From the NCBI GenBank assembly GCA_016281675.1, contig JAEEJD010000164.1:1-5680 (forward strand): 5,680 bases of DNA, read 5' to 3'. The notes beneath the pieces were generated by a model. That model did no database searches. It had not been told where the DNA came from and saw nothing but the letters and a program-made list of their open reading frames with translations. The position numbers and the translations under genes are program-made. The stretch is from Lachnospiraceae bacterium. Its GTDB lineage: Bacteria > Bacillota_A > Clostridia > Lachnospirales > Lachnospiraceae. Positions 1-5,680 of this stretch are shown piece by piece; the stretch's first letter is position 1; every line of letters starts with the position of its first letter.

Positions 1-395
1 CAATGGTCCCACACCCGTCCGGCAGTATCTTCGTTTAGAAACCCTTCATAACCGAAGTAATACTTAAGCTCCATATGCGACCAATGATAGAGCGGATTAC
101 CGATAAGCTTCGGAAGAGTCTTCGCCCATGCGATAAACTTATCTTTGTCTGATGCATCGCCGGTAATGTATTTTTCCGGGATACCGTCCGTTCGCATCTG
201 TCGCCATTTGTAGTGATCACCCTCAAGCCACATCTGCGCGATATTGTCATACCTTCTGTCCTCGAATATCTCTTTCGGGTCGATATGGCAGTGGTAATCC
301 AGTACCGGGATGATCCCGATATCGGCATATTTTGAATAAAGCTTTTGAGCTGCCGGAGTATCCAGCAGAAAATCGCTTCCGCAGAAATCTTTCAA
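1..395 (-). CDS. uxaC: Uronate (glucuronate/galacturonate) isomerase, N-terminal part, truncated by the window edge
   Basis: This is the N-terminal 131 codons of a uronate isomerase, which converts D-glucuronate to D-fructuronate (or D-galacturonate to D-tagaturonate) in the cytoplasm as the first step of the hexuronate pathway. The family is usually about 460-470 residues, so roughly the first quarter is present. Family marks seen: FLLDT near residues 9-13, the metal-binding HxH in DYHCHIDPKEI (H35 and H37), the GDHYKWRQMR block at 59-68, YITGDAS at 76-82, and IGNPLYHWSHMELKYYFG at 98-115. The start is a TTG codon (395-393) with AAGGAG at 408-403, seven bases upstream; no ATG gives a full N-terminus. 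That ribosome binding site lies in the last codons of the GH10 xylanase gene, only four bases separate the two genes, and translational coupling is likely. Its place in a xylanase operon suggests the substrate is glucuronate stripped from glucuronoxylan. Confidence 0.95.
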   Translation of the reverse strand, partial: MKDFCGSDFLLDTPAAQKLYSKYADIGIIPVLDYHCHIDPKEIFEDRRYDNIAQMWLEGDHYKWRQMRTDGIPEKYITGDASDKDKFIAWAKTLPKLIGNPLYHWSHMELKYYFGYEGFLNEDTAGRVWDH

Positions 396-399
396 ATCG

Positions 400-1683
400 T
401 CACTCCTTATCATTCATAAACACTTCATATGCCGGCTTCGGCTCAAGGTCCTTGTCGTAAAGCAGCGGGTGTTGTCCGCTGAGCCATGTGTAGCGGTCTG
501 ATACTCCCCAGAACGACATTCCCCGAAGATTCACACCTTCCGAATGAAGTTTTCGAAGTACATCATATATCTTTTGATAATACTGTGCCTGGCGGTTATA
601 CTCTTTTTCCAGTCCCTCTTCCGTTCCGTTATAGAACATGCTGTGTTTGACATCAAGCTCTGTAAGCATGACTTTACCGGCAACATCGGCGTACTGTCTT
701 ACCGCACTCTCTATCGTCTCGGATGTCGGAGCGTTTACGCTGTAGTGTCCCTGCATGCCGAATCCGTCAATTCTCGTTCCTCCGGCGCTCTTAACATCCT
801 GTATGAGCGCGATTATCCCTTTCTGCTTCTTCGGATCGCACTCATTGTAGTCATTATAATACAGATCAAGCCCGGCGGGGGCATACTTATTCGCAAATCG
901 ATATGCGTTTATTATGTATTCTTCACTCCCGTAAACATTCCACCAACTCGACTGCTCAGTCCTGTATCCTCCCGTGCGATCGCTCACGGCTTCGTTAACG
1001 ACATCCCACGCGTAGAAGAGATCGGCATATCTGCTTCCCGTGCCGGTATAATACTCAAGTATCGATCCGATATACCACTCCAGACGCCTGTCCATCTCCT
1101 CCTTTGACACATAGTCCTTATCCGGATCGTAGCCGACCCTGAAAAACCATTCCGGTGTCTGCGAATGCCATACGAGAACATGACCTCTGACCTTAACACT
1201 CTTATCGGGATGAGCTTCGTTCCACTCGAGTATCTTATCAAGCATCGTATCGGCATCCGAGTGATCTATCTTGGGGACACTGATCAAAGTCCCGTTAAGT
1301 TCTTCTTCGTGAATGCTTCCGTCTGCGGGCCGGTTGTTGTGACGTCCGAACATTGACTCCGGTTTCAGTTCATTCTCAAGCGTTACCGCATTGAAATTTG
1401 TCATTGCCAGATCAAACAGTTCTTTGTCATTGATACTCTTGCTGTTCAGGCAGCAACCGAAGATGGCATCTTCTCCAAGTCCTTCCGATGAGGTTACGGC
1501 ATCCCGGAGGGGTGTTATATTCCGGGGTTCCTGCACTTCTTCCGGCTCAGCGACCGGAGTGACGCTGGCGGAGACGTTTTCGGGAACATTCTCCGTAACG
1601 CTGACCCGCACGCATCCGCTTAAAGAAAAAATCAAAGCAAGCATCGTTACGATGCCTGCCGTTGTCATCATCCGTTTTCTCAT
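400..1683 (-). CDS. GH10 endo-beta-1,4-xylanase, predicted cell-surface lipoprotein
   Basis: This 427-residue protein should hydrolyse internal beta-1,4-xylosidic bonds of xylan by the retaining GH10 mechanism. The N-terminus (MRKRMM, then a hydrophobic stretch at about 9-20) ends in a lipobox LSGC with Cys24, so it is predicted to be a lipid-anchored extracellular protein. A Thr/Val/Glu/Pro-rich linker runs from about 25 to 58, and the catalytic domain fills about 59-424. Catalytic marks: TLENELKP at 101-108, RGHVLVWHSQTPEWF at 166-180, the acid/base Glu231 in WDVVNEA, the nucleophile Glu342 in TELDV, and FWGVSDRYTWL at 391-401. No carbohydrate-binding module, SLH or sortase signal is present. 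The ATG start has GAGGG eight bases upstream, and the gene follows the GH8 gene after 20 bases. GH10 enzymes tolerate substituted xylan and typically release short aldouronates, which fits the neighbouring importer and uronate isomerase. All key residues are intact. Confidence 0.96.
   Translation of the reverse strand: MRKRMMTTAGIVTMLALIFSLSGCVRVSVTENVPENVSASVTPVAEPEEVQEPRNITPLRDAVTSSEGLGEDAIFGCCLNSKSINDKELFDLAMTNFNAVTLENELKPESMFGRHNNRPADGSIHEEELNGTLISVPKIDHSDADTMLDKILEWNEAHPDKSVKVRGHVLVWHSQTPEWFFRVGYDPDKDYVSKEEMDRRLEWYIGSILEYYTGTGSRYADLFYAWDVVNEAVSDRTGGYRTEQSSWWNVYGSEEYIINAYRFANKYAPAGLDLYYNDYNECDPKKQKGIIALIQDVKSAGGTRIDGFGMQGHYSVNAPTSETIESAVRQYADVAGKVMLTELDVKHSMFYNGTEEGLEKEYNRQAQYYQKIYDVLRKLHSEGVNLRGMSFWGVSDRYTWLSGQHPLLYDKDLEPKPAYEVFMNDKE
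403..408 (-). promoter_or_regulatory. Ribosome binding site that fixes the TTG start of uxaC
   Basis: AAGGAG on the minus strand sits seven bases upstream of the TTG start at 395. It is made from the final Lys-Glu codons of the upstream xylanase gene, directly before that gene's TGA stop. Ribosomes finishing the xylanase therefore end on top of the next initiation site. This supports the unusual start codon and suggests coupled translation. Confidence 0.8.
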
Positions 1684-1703
1684 TTTTCGATCCCTCTTTC
1701 TTA

Positions 1704-2879
1704 TTACCGGATCCTGTATCTGCCGCTAAGCATCATAAACGCAAACATATAGAGGCAGTTGTCATAGTATCTTCTGTTACCTTCCCGAAGCGGTGTATCC
1801 CAGAACAGTCTTATCGCCGACAAAGCATTTTCATATGCCTTCCCGTCGGTATCGTTTACAAGCATTGCGGCTGTCGCATTACTTGCGATAACGGCAACGG
1901 GGTGAAGGGCATCCTCTTCTCTGACCGTCCCGTCACAATCAAGCACTTTGCTCCAGCGCGACGTTCCTACAGTGTCAAACATATGGTTTAGGAATCTTGC
2001 CCCTTCCTCTTCCTGCCAGGGATCCTTCGCAAACCAGATATGGTCCAGCGCTATGTTCATTATCGTCCTGTACGCATCCGAATAATACCAGTCGTGCTTA
2101 CCCCATATCTCGGAACCTTTTTCATATGGCGTACCGTCATAATACGAGTACTCCGCGCAAAGGCCGCTGACCTTATGGCATGCATCGTGAAGAAACCTTC
2201 GACTCGCCGATGCCGCCTCGGCATAAAATGTCCTGTCTTCGGGATATGCCCACTCGGAAAACAGTTCGTAAAAATGTGGTAAGTGATATGAAGGGTCGGT
2301 AAAGTCGACTTCCGTGATAAAGCGGATCAGGTGATTTTCGCGGTCGAACATACCGCGGCCTATAGTACCGTCGCCTTCCCTTATCATGTCATGAAGAAGA
2401 TCTCGGGCCTCGCGTCCGTAATCGAATATGCCTTCTCCGTCGCCCCAGCGGTGTGATGCGAAGAGAAGCGCAAGAGCAAAATATTCCTCACCGTCGGGTG
2501 CGGGACCGTCTGCGTTTTTGCTGCCGTCAAGACTGTTGGACCAGCAGAAGAATCCTCGGTTTCGCCCTTCGGTAAGATACATATTTGTCCTTGCCCATTT
2601 CCAGATGCGGTCGAACTCTTCCTTGCGGTCGAGCTGGACACACATCATCATACCGTAGGACATTCCTTCGGTCCTCGCATCAATATTGCCGGTGTCGACA
2701 ATATAGCCCATATCGTCACCGGCAGTATGATATATTCTCTCTTCTTCCGAACCGTAAAACATGGTGTCGAAGATCTGCGAAAGCCGTTCTTCGGTCTCCT
2801 TTTCGGAGTAACCCGCGCGTTCGAAGAAGTTCATGTATATTCCGTTAAGACTTGATGCTGTGATCCCCACTTTACTCAC
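1704..2879 (-). CDS. GH8 reducing-end xylose-releasing exo-oligoxylanase (Rex type, EC 3.2.1.156)
   Basis: This 391-residue GH8 enzyme closely resembles, from memory of the family, the Bacillus halodurans Rex protein (388 residues), which removes single xyloses from the reducing end of xylo-oligosaccharides of three or more units. Seen: DARTEGMSYGMMM with the predicted general acid Glu71; GPAPDGEEYFALAL at 125-138; DPSYHLPHFYELF at 195-207; YYSDAYR with the predicted general base Asp268; LHPVAVIASNA with His326, matching the Rex histidine that blocks longer reducing-end extension; and GNRRYYDNCLYMFA near the C-terminus. There is no signal peptide, so it should act in the cytoplasm on imported oligosaccharides. 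The GTG start at 2879 overlaps the upstream permease stop as GTGA. A second GTG, codon 4 at 2870-2868, has AAAGAG eight bases upstream and may be the true start. The gene ends in tandem TAATAA stops. A plain GH8 endoxylanase or chitosanase is less likely because of the Rex-like motifs and length. Confidence 0.94.
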   Translation of the reverse strand: MSKVGITASSLNGIYMNFFERAGYSEKETEERLSQIFDTMFYGSEEERIYHTAGDDMGYIVDTGNIDARTEGMSYGMMMCVQLDRKEEFDRIWKWARTNMYLTEGRNRGFFCWSNSLDGSKNADGPAPDGEEYFALALLFASHRWGDGEGIFDYGREARDLLHDMIREGDGTIGRGMFDRENHLIRFITEVDFTDPSYHLPHFYELFSEWAYPEDRTFYAEAASASRRFLHDACHKVSGLCAEYSYYDGTPYEKGSEIWGKHDWYYSDAYRTIMNIALDHIWFAKDPWQEEEGARFLNHMFDTVGTSRWSKVLDCDGTVREEDALHPVAVIASNATAAMLVNDTDGKAYENALSAIRLFWDTPLREGNRRYYDNCLYMFAFMMLSGRYRIR

Positions 2880-3784
2880 TCTTTAACGCCGCCGATCGTA
2901 AGACCGGTAACGAAATATCTCTGAAGGAACGGGTACAGGCACACGATCGGGAGCATCGTTACGACGGTCGTTGCCGCACGTATCGTGATCGGAGTGATCG
3001 TTGCAGCACCGTTCTTGGCATTCTCGGCACTTCCGCTCTGCTGCATGACAGATGACAGAAGCTTCATCAGTTCGTACTGAAGCGTTGTATATTCGGTCTT
3101 CATACGGTTATAGAGCATTGCATCGAACCATGAGTTCCACTGCCATACCGCTATGAACAGTGCAATGGTCGCATACATGGGTTTACAAAGCGGTGAAATT
3201 ATATTGGAAAATATCGTCCAGTATCCCGCACCGTCAAGCTGAGCCGACTCCTCAAGGCTCTCGGGAATGCCTTCCATATATGTTCTCATAACGAGCATAT
3301 TGAATGCACTGATCATTCCGGGTATCCAGTATACGTGGAATGTTCCCGTAAGTCCTAAGTTCTTGTACAGGAGGAATACCGGGATCAGTCCGCCGTTAAC
3401 GTACATCGTGATAACCCAGAAAAGCGACAGTCCCGATTTGAACAGGAATCTCTTACGGCTGACAACAAACGCCAGAAGCGCATTCGCGATAAGCGAAGTT
3501 ACAGTTGCAAGAACCGTCCTTCCGACCGTGATCCTTGCTCCTACCCATATGTTCTGCATGGCCATAACCGTCTTGTAGTTCTTCATCGAGAACTTTCTGG
3601 GCCACAGATATATTCCTCCGCGGACGGCATCTATACCGTCGTTGAAAGAAAGCACAACCGTGTTTACAACGGGATAAAGGGTTACTATAACAAATGCCAG
3701 AAGGAAAACAAATACTATAACCGAAAAGATCTTGTCACCAAGAGTGCCTCTGACTTTGTAATGGTGTTTTTCATTCTCGTTCAT
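2876..3784 (-). CDS. ytcP: CUT1 ABC sugar permease, YtcP/LplC type (oligosaccharide importer, second membrane subunit)
   Basis: This 302-residue inner subunit of an oligosaccharide ABC importer belongs to the MalG-like branch. About six membrane segments are seen, near residues 20-40, 85-109, 116-140, 150-167, 202-221 and 270-290. The ATPase-contacting EAA loop appears as SLEESAQLDGAGYWTIF at about 176-192, followed by ISPLCKP. The C-terminus TGLTIGGVKE is typical of this family. The frame is open to 3847, but the ATG at 3784 is preferred: AAGGAGG at 3798-3792 lies seven bases upstream, and the longer version would run into the preceding permease gene. The gene starts 16 bases after that permease's stop and its own TGA overlaps the GH8 GTG. 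Together with the LplB-type subunit and the binding protein it should import xylan fragments, possibly aldouronates. The substrate is inferred from the neighbours. No ATPase gene is seen in the window. Confidence 0.93.
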   Translation of the reverse strand: MNENEKHHYKVRGTLGDKIFSVIVFVFLLAFVIVTLYPVVNTVVLSFNDGIDAVRGGIYLWPRKFSMKNYKTVMAMQNIWVGARITVGRTVLATVTSLIANALLAFVVSRKRFLFKSGLSLFWVITMYVNGGLIPVFLLYKNLGLTGTFHVYWIPGMISAFNMLVMRTYMEGIPESLEESAQLDGAGYWTIFSNIISPLCKPMYATIALFIAVWQWNSWFDAMLYNRMKTEYTTLQYELMKLLSSVMQQSGSAENAKNGAATITPITIRAATTVVTMLPIVCLYPFLQRYFVTGLTIGGVKE

Positions 3785-3791
3785 TTTCACC

Positions 3792-3798
3792 CCTCCTT
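3792..3798 (-). promoter_or_regulatory. Ribosome binding site choosing the ATG start at 3784
   Basis: AAGGAGG on the minus strand lies seven bases before the ATG at 3784. It is only one base from the in-frame GTG at 3790, which is too close to use. It therefore excludes both that GTG and the longer reading that begins at 3847 inside the preceding gene. Confidence 0.8.
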
Positions 3799-3800
3799 CC

Positions 3801-4739
3801 CTAGAATAATCTCTGCTCGCCGTATTTCTTGGATATGGCGTTCGCAATGACTATGAGCAGTATGGAAACGGCACTCTTAAACAGACCCGCGGCTGTACCG
3901 AGTGAATAGTCGTTCTGGGAAATACCCCATTTGAGGACGTAGATATCGATCGTCTGCGATACCGACTGAACAAGTCCGTTTCCGAGAAGGTACTGAACTT
4001 CGAATCCGGCGTTAAGCACGTTACCGACATTCATGAGAAGCAATATCATAAACGTGGGCTTAATGCCCGGAAGGGTTATATATCTTATCTTCTGTAATCT
4101 GTCTGCGCCGTCGATCGAAGCCGCCTCGTAAAGGCACGGATCAATCGCGGTAATGGCTGCGAGATAGATTATCGCGTTCCATCCGGTCTCTTTCCAGCAG
4201 TGCGCAAAAGCGACTATCCCCCAGAAATATTTCGGATACGCGAAGAAGTTGATTGCCTGTTTAACAAAACCGAATCTTAAAAGCAGATCGTTCACGATAC
4301 CCGATGCCGACAAAGCGGTATGAAGTATACCGGTAACAACGATCCATGAAAGGAAATGCGGAAGATACGAGATCGTCTGTATAGGCTTCTTCAGCCATAT
4401 CTTTCTGACCTCATTCAGGATTATGGCGAACAAGACTGCCATAATGGTTGTCGAAACGAGATTGAGAAGTCCCATTGCGAACGTGTTTCTGATCGCCTTT
4501 AAGAATACATCGTCTTCGAACAGAAACCTAAACTTGTCAAGCCCGACAAACTTGGAACCGATAAGTCCTTTCTTGGGCTTGTAATTCTGAAATGCCATGA
4601 TCCATCCCGTCAGGGGCCAGTAATAGAATATTATTCCGTATACGACCATAAAGAAGGAAACTATCATGAGAAAGCTCTGTCTCTTCATCTCCTTCATGCT
4701 TACCGGGATCTTTTTGTGTTCCGTTTTTACTCGGGCCAT
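3801..4739 (-). CDS. lplB: CUT1 ABC sugar permease, LplB type (oligosaccharide importer, first membrane subunit)
   Basis: This 312-residue MalF-like permease subunit pairs with the YtcP-type subunit encoded directly after it. A basic cytoplasmic N-terminus (about 1-21) is followed by about six membrane segments near 22-42, 85-108, 122-142, 171-195, 229-247 and 283-301. The EAA loop is clear as YEAASIDGADRLQKIRYITL at 204-223. The stretch YYWPLTGWIMAFQNYKP at 39-55 and the C-terminus ANAISKKYGEQRLF are typical of the LplB/YteP group. The ATG start has CAGGAG at 4752-4747, seven bases upstream. A strong hairpin lies just before this leader, between it and the binding-protein gene, so the permease may be expressed at a lower level than the binding protein. 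LplB/YtcP importers in Paenibacillus and Geobacillus xylan loci carry aldouronates, which is the basis for the substrate suggestion here. Confidence 0.94.
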   Translation of the reverse strand: MARVKTEHKKIPVSMKEMKRQSFLMIVSFFMVVYGIIFYYWPLTGWIMAFQNYKPKKGLIGSKFVGLDKFRFLFEDDVFLKAIRNTFAMGLLNLVSTTIMAVLFAIILNEVRKIWLKKPIQTISYLPHFLSWIVVTGILHTALSASGIVNDLLLRFGFVKQAINFFAYPKYFWGIVAFAHCWKETGWNAIIYLAAITAIDPCLYEAASIDGADRLQKIRYITLPGIKPTFMILLLMNVGNVLNAGFEVQYLLGNGLVQSVSQTIDIYVLKWGISQNDYSLGTAAGLFKSAVSILLIVIANAISKKYGEQRLF

Positions 4740-4900
4740 AATGTAACTCCTGTGATTTTTTTAAAATAAGGCAGCAACTGTTGTTGCCGGTTGCTGCCTT
4801 ATTTATGTGTTTTCAGGTGCGCTCGGCCATTAAAATCGCTACGCGACAGGCCTCGCGGTGCAGGAAGGTTTCTCCCGTAAACGGGCCCCTCCTACCGGCA
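4740..4900 (-). other. Intercistronic region between the binding-protein and permease genes
   Basis: This 161-base gap is the only sizeable non-coding stretch. Besides the 15-bp hairpin at 4764-4804 it has two small GC-rich inverted repeats. CGCGA/TCGCG lies at 4842-4846 and 4853-4857 with a six-base loop. CCCG/CGGG lies at 4874-4877 and 4882-4885 with a four-base loop. I see no convincing -35/-10 promoter, no tRNA and no recognisable riboswitch. The small hairpins may help fold the 3' end of the binding-protein message, but they are short enough to be chance. Confidence 0.5.
4764..4804 (-). terminator. Perfect 15-bp inverted repeat: intercistronic terminator or attenuator after the binding-protein gene
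   Basis: AAATAAGGCAGCAAC (4764-4778) is exactly complementary to GTTGCTGCCTTATTT (4790-4804), around an 11-base loop. In the minus-strand transcript the GC-containing core is followed by a U-rich arm ending in UUAUUUU, which is the shape of a Rho-independent terminator; it is nearly symmetric and could work in both directions. It lies 97-137 bases beyond the binding-protein stop codon and about 25 bases before the lplB-type start. Partial read-through or 3'-end protection would give more binding protein than permease, as seen in other sugar-importer operons. GCAAC at 4774-4778 can also pair with GTTGC at 4783-4787, giving a small competing hairpin. Confidence 0.75.
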
Positions 4901-5680
4901 TTATTTAAATCCGTCGAGGATAGCCTGCATCTCAGCGATGAAGTCGCCGGGCTTGCATGCCTCGTATGCTGCCATGTATTCACCCCAACCCTTGTCGAAG
5001 TCTTTAGCCATGACAACCTTAGGAAGCCACTCGTGCTTGCACTCGCCCATCTTCGTCCATGCTACACCACCGGGTGTCTCTGTCGTGAAGTTGTTTGAGT
5101 ATGAGTACATCGGGAACCAAGGTCCGTTTGTCTCCTGAACGGAGCCGATGAACTGAGGATATGTTGTATGTCCGTAAGCATCAAAGCACTTCTTAAGAGG
5201 CTCAGCCATGTCGCTCATGAACTCTGAAGGCTGTTCTTCGGGCTTGTTGGCGTTCTTGCCGTCATCGCTCGTTCCATGCCACTGAGGGAAGTATGAGTAC
5301 TGGCACCTGTGCTTAGCCTGGTATGATGTATCAGCCCAGTTCTGTCTCTGCTCGGGTGTACGATAGTAGAGGCCGTTCTCGTCAACGTTGTAGTCAACAT
5401 CCTTAACGCCCCACCATCTGAGATCATGAAGCTCCTGATCCATAGCGCAGTCTACGAGGAACTTGAACGCTCTGTCGGGATCTTCACAGTCTGTTGTGAT
5501 AGCGATACCTGAAGCCTGGTTAACTGTGTCATCATATGTATGCCATCTGTTCTCCATGCCTTCCTTTGTTGTAAGGCCGAGAGGAACATAGTTGCAGCCC
5601 TTCAGATCAAGACCTGACTGCTTGAAGGAATCGTTAACCGTGTAAGCGAAATCCCACCACTGGTCAACCATACCGAGAAC
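4901..5680 (-). CDS. Extracellular sugar-binding protein of the LplA/YtcQ-type ABC importer, C-terminal part (5' end outside the window)
   Basis: These are the last 259 codons of a solute-binding protein that should capture oligosaccharides at the cell surface and hand them to the two permeases encoded next. The family is usually about 500-580 residues and lipid-anchored, so about half is present; the signal peptide lies beyond the right edge. Seen (fragment numbering): LGLTTKEGMENRW at 35-46, the NQASGIAITTDCEDPDRAFKFLVD stretch at about 54-77, where the family has its conserved 'peptide-like' hinge and deputy helix, RWWGVKDVDYNVDENGLYYR at 88-107, and a Trp/Tyr-rich second half suited to stacking on sugars. 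The fragment has seven cysteines, which is many for an exported Gram-positive protein. Lysine is almost always AAG (only two AAA noted), a bias suggesting high expression. Substrate as xylo-oligosaccharide or aldouronate is inferred from the neighbours only. Confidence 0.9.
   Translation of the reverse strand, partial: VLGMVDQWWDFAYTVNDSFKQSGLDLKGCNYVPLGLTTKEGMENRWHTYDDTVNQASGIAITTDCEDPDRAFKFLVDCAMDQELHDLRWWGVKDVDYNVDENGLYYRTPEQRQNWADTSYQAKHRCQYSYFPQWHGTSDDGKNANKPEEQPSEFMSDMAEPLKKCFDAYGHTTYPQFIGSVQETNGPWFPMYSYSNNFTTETPGGVAWTKMGECKHEWLPKVVMAKDFDKGWGEYMAAYEACKPGDFIAEMQAILDGFK

Noticed and set aside
35..328. Minus-strand 97-codon frame inside the uxaC region
   Set aside because: It is out of frame with the clearly conserved uronate isomerase sequence and rich in Arg/Ser, as expected of a shadow frame.
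544..1107. A 187-codon open frame on the plus strand with a hydrophobic N-terminal stretch
   Set aside because: It lies wholly antisense to the catalytic domain of the GH10 gene, whose motifs and reading frame are intact. It has no recognisable family features and no good ribosome binding site was noted.
3785..3847. N-terminal extension of the YtcP-type permease to an ATG at 3847
   Set aside because: It would overlap the end of the lplB-type gene by 47 bases and give an uncharacteristic basic leader, whereas the ATG at 3784 has an ideal AAGGAGG seven bases upstream.
4802..4815. Minus-strand TGAAAACACATAAA, similar to a catabolite-response (cre) site
   Set aside because: It matches about 11 of 14 consensus positions but lacks the central CG and the final C. 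It also overlaps the edge of the hairpin within the operon rather than a promoter.
4842..4885. Two small GC-rich inverted repeats that might form a structured RNA or riboswitch
   Set aside because: The stems are only four to five base pairs and match no riboswitch core that I recognise. They are kept as a note in the intercistronic entry only.
4781..5098. Plus-strand open frame across the intercistronic gap and the binding-protein 3' end
   Set aside because: Most of it is antisense to the binding-protein gene, it starts inside the hairpin loop, and it shows no family features.

Overview
This window holds one co-directional gene block on the minus strand. Reading in the direction of transcription (right to left), it has six genes: a sugar-binding lipoprotein (5' part cut off by the right edge), two CUT1-type ABC permeases of the LplB and YtcP/LplC kind, a cytoplasmic GH8 reducing-end xylose-releasing exo-oligoxylanase (Rex type), a lipid-anchored GH10 endo-beta-1,4-xylanase, and the start of a uronate isomerase (uxaC, cut off by the left edge). 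Apart from 161 bp after the binding-protein gene, the gaps are 20 bp or less, and two junctions overlap or are nearly touching. This looks like one operon.

The gene content points to (glucurono)xylan use. The surface GH10 enzyme would cut xylan into short xylo-oligosaccharides, probably including methylglucuronate-decorated aldouronates. The binding protein and permeases would import them. The GH8 enzyme would trim linear xylo-oligosaccharides from the reducing end inside the cell. UxaC would move released glucuronate into the Ashwell (hexuronate) pathway. No ATPase is encoded here; CUT1 importers often borrow a shared MsmK/MsmX-type ATPase. No alpha-glucuronidase (GH67/GH115) and no GH43/GH39/GH52 xylosidase is visible, so these would be expected beyond the window edges if the model is right.

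The organism is most likely an anaerobic Firmicute of the Lachnospiraceae type (Butyrivibrio/Roseburia-like gut or rumen bacteria). The reasons are strong AAGGAG-type ribosome binding sites, the LplB/YtcP importer class without an ATPase, a Gram-positive lipoprotein xylanase, and middling GC. This assignment is inference.

The largest non-coding stretch (4740-4900) carries a perfect 15-bp inverted repeat that can act as an intercistronic terminator or 3' stabiliser between the binding-protein gene and the permease genes. The window shows a well-organised version of a known type of polysaccharide-use locus. I see no CRISPR array, mobile element, tRNA or rRNA, and nothing that requires a wholly new system.
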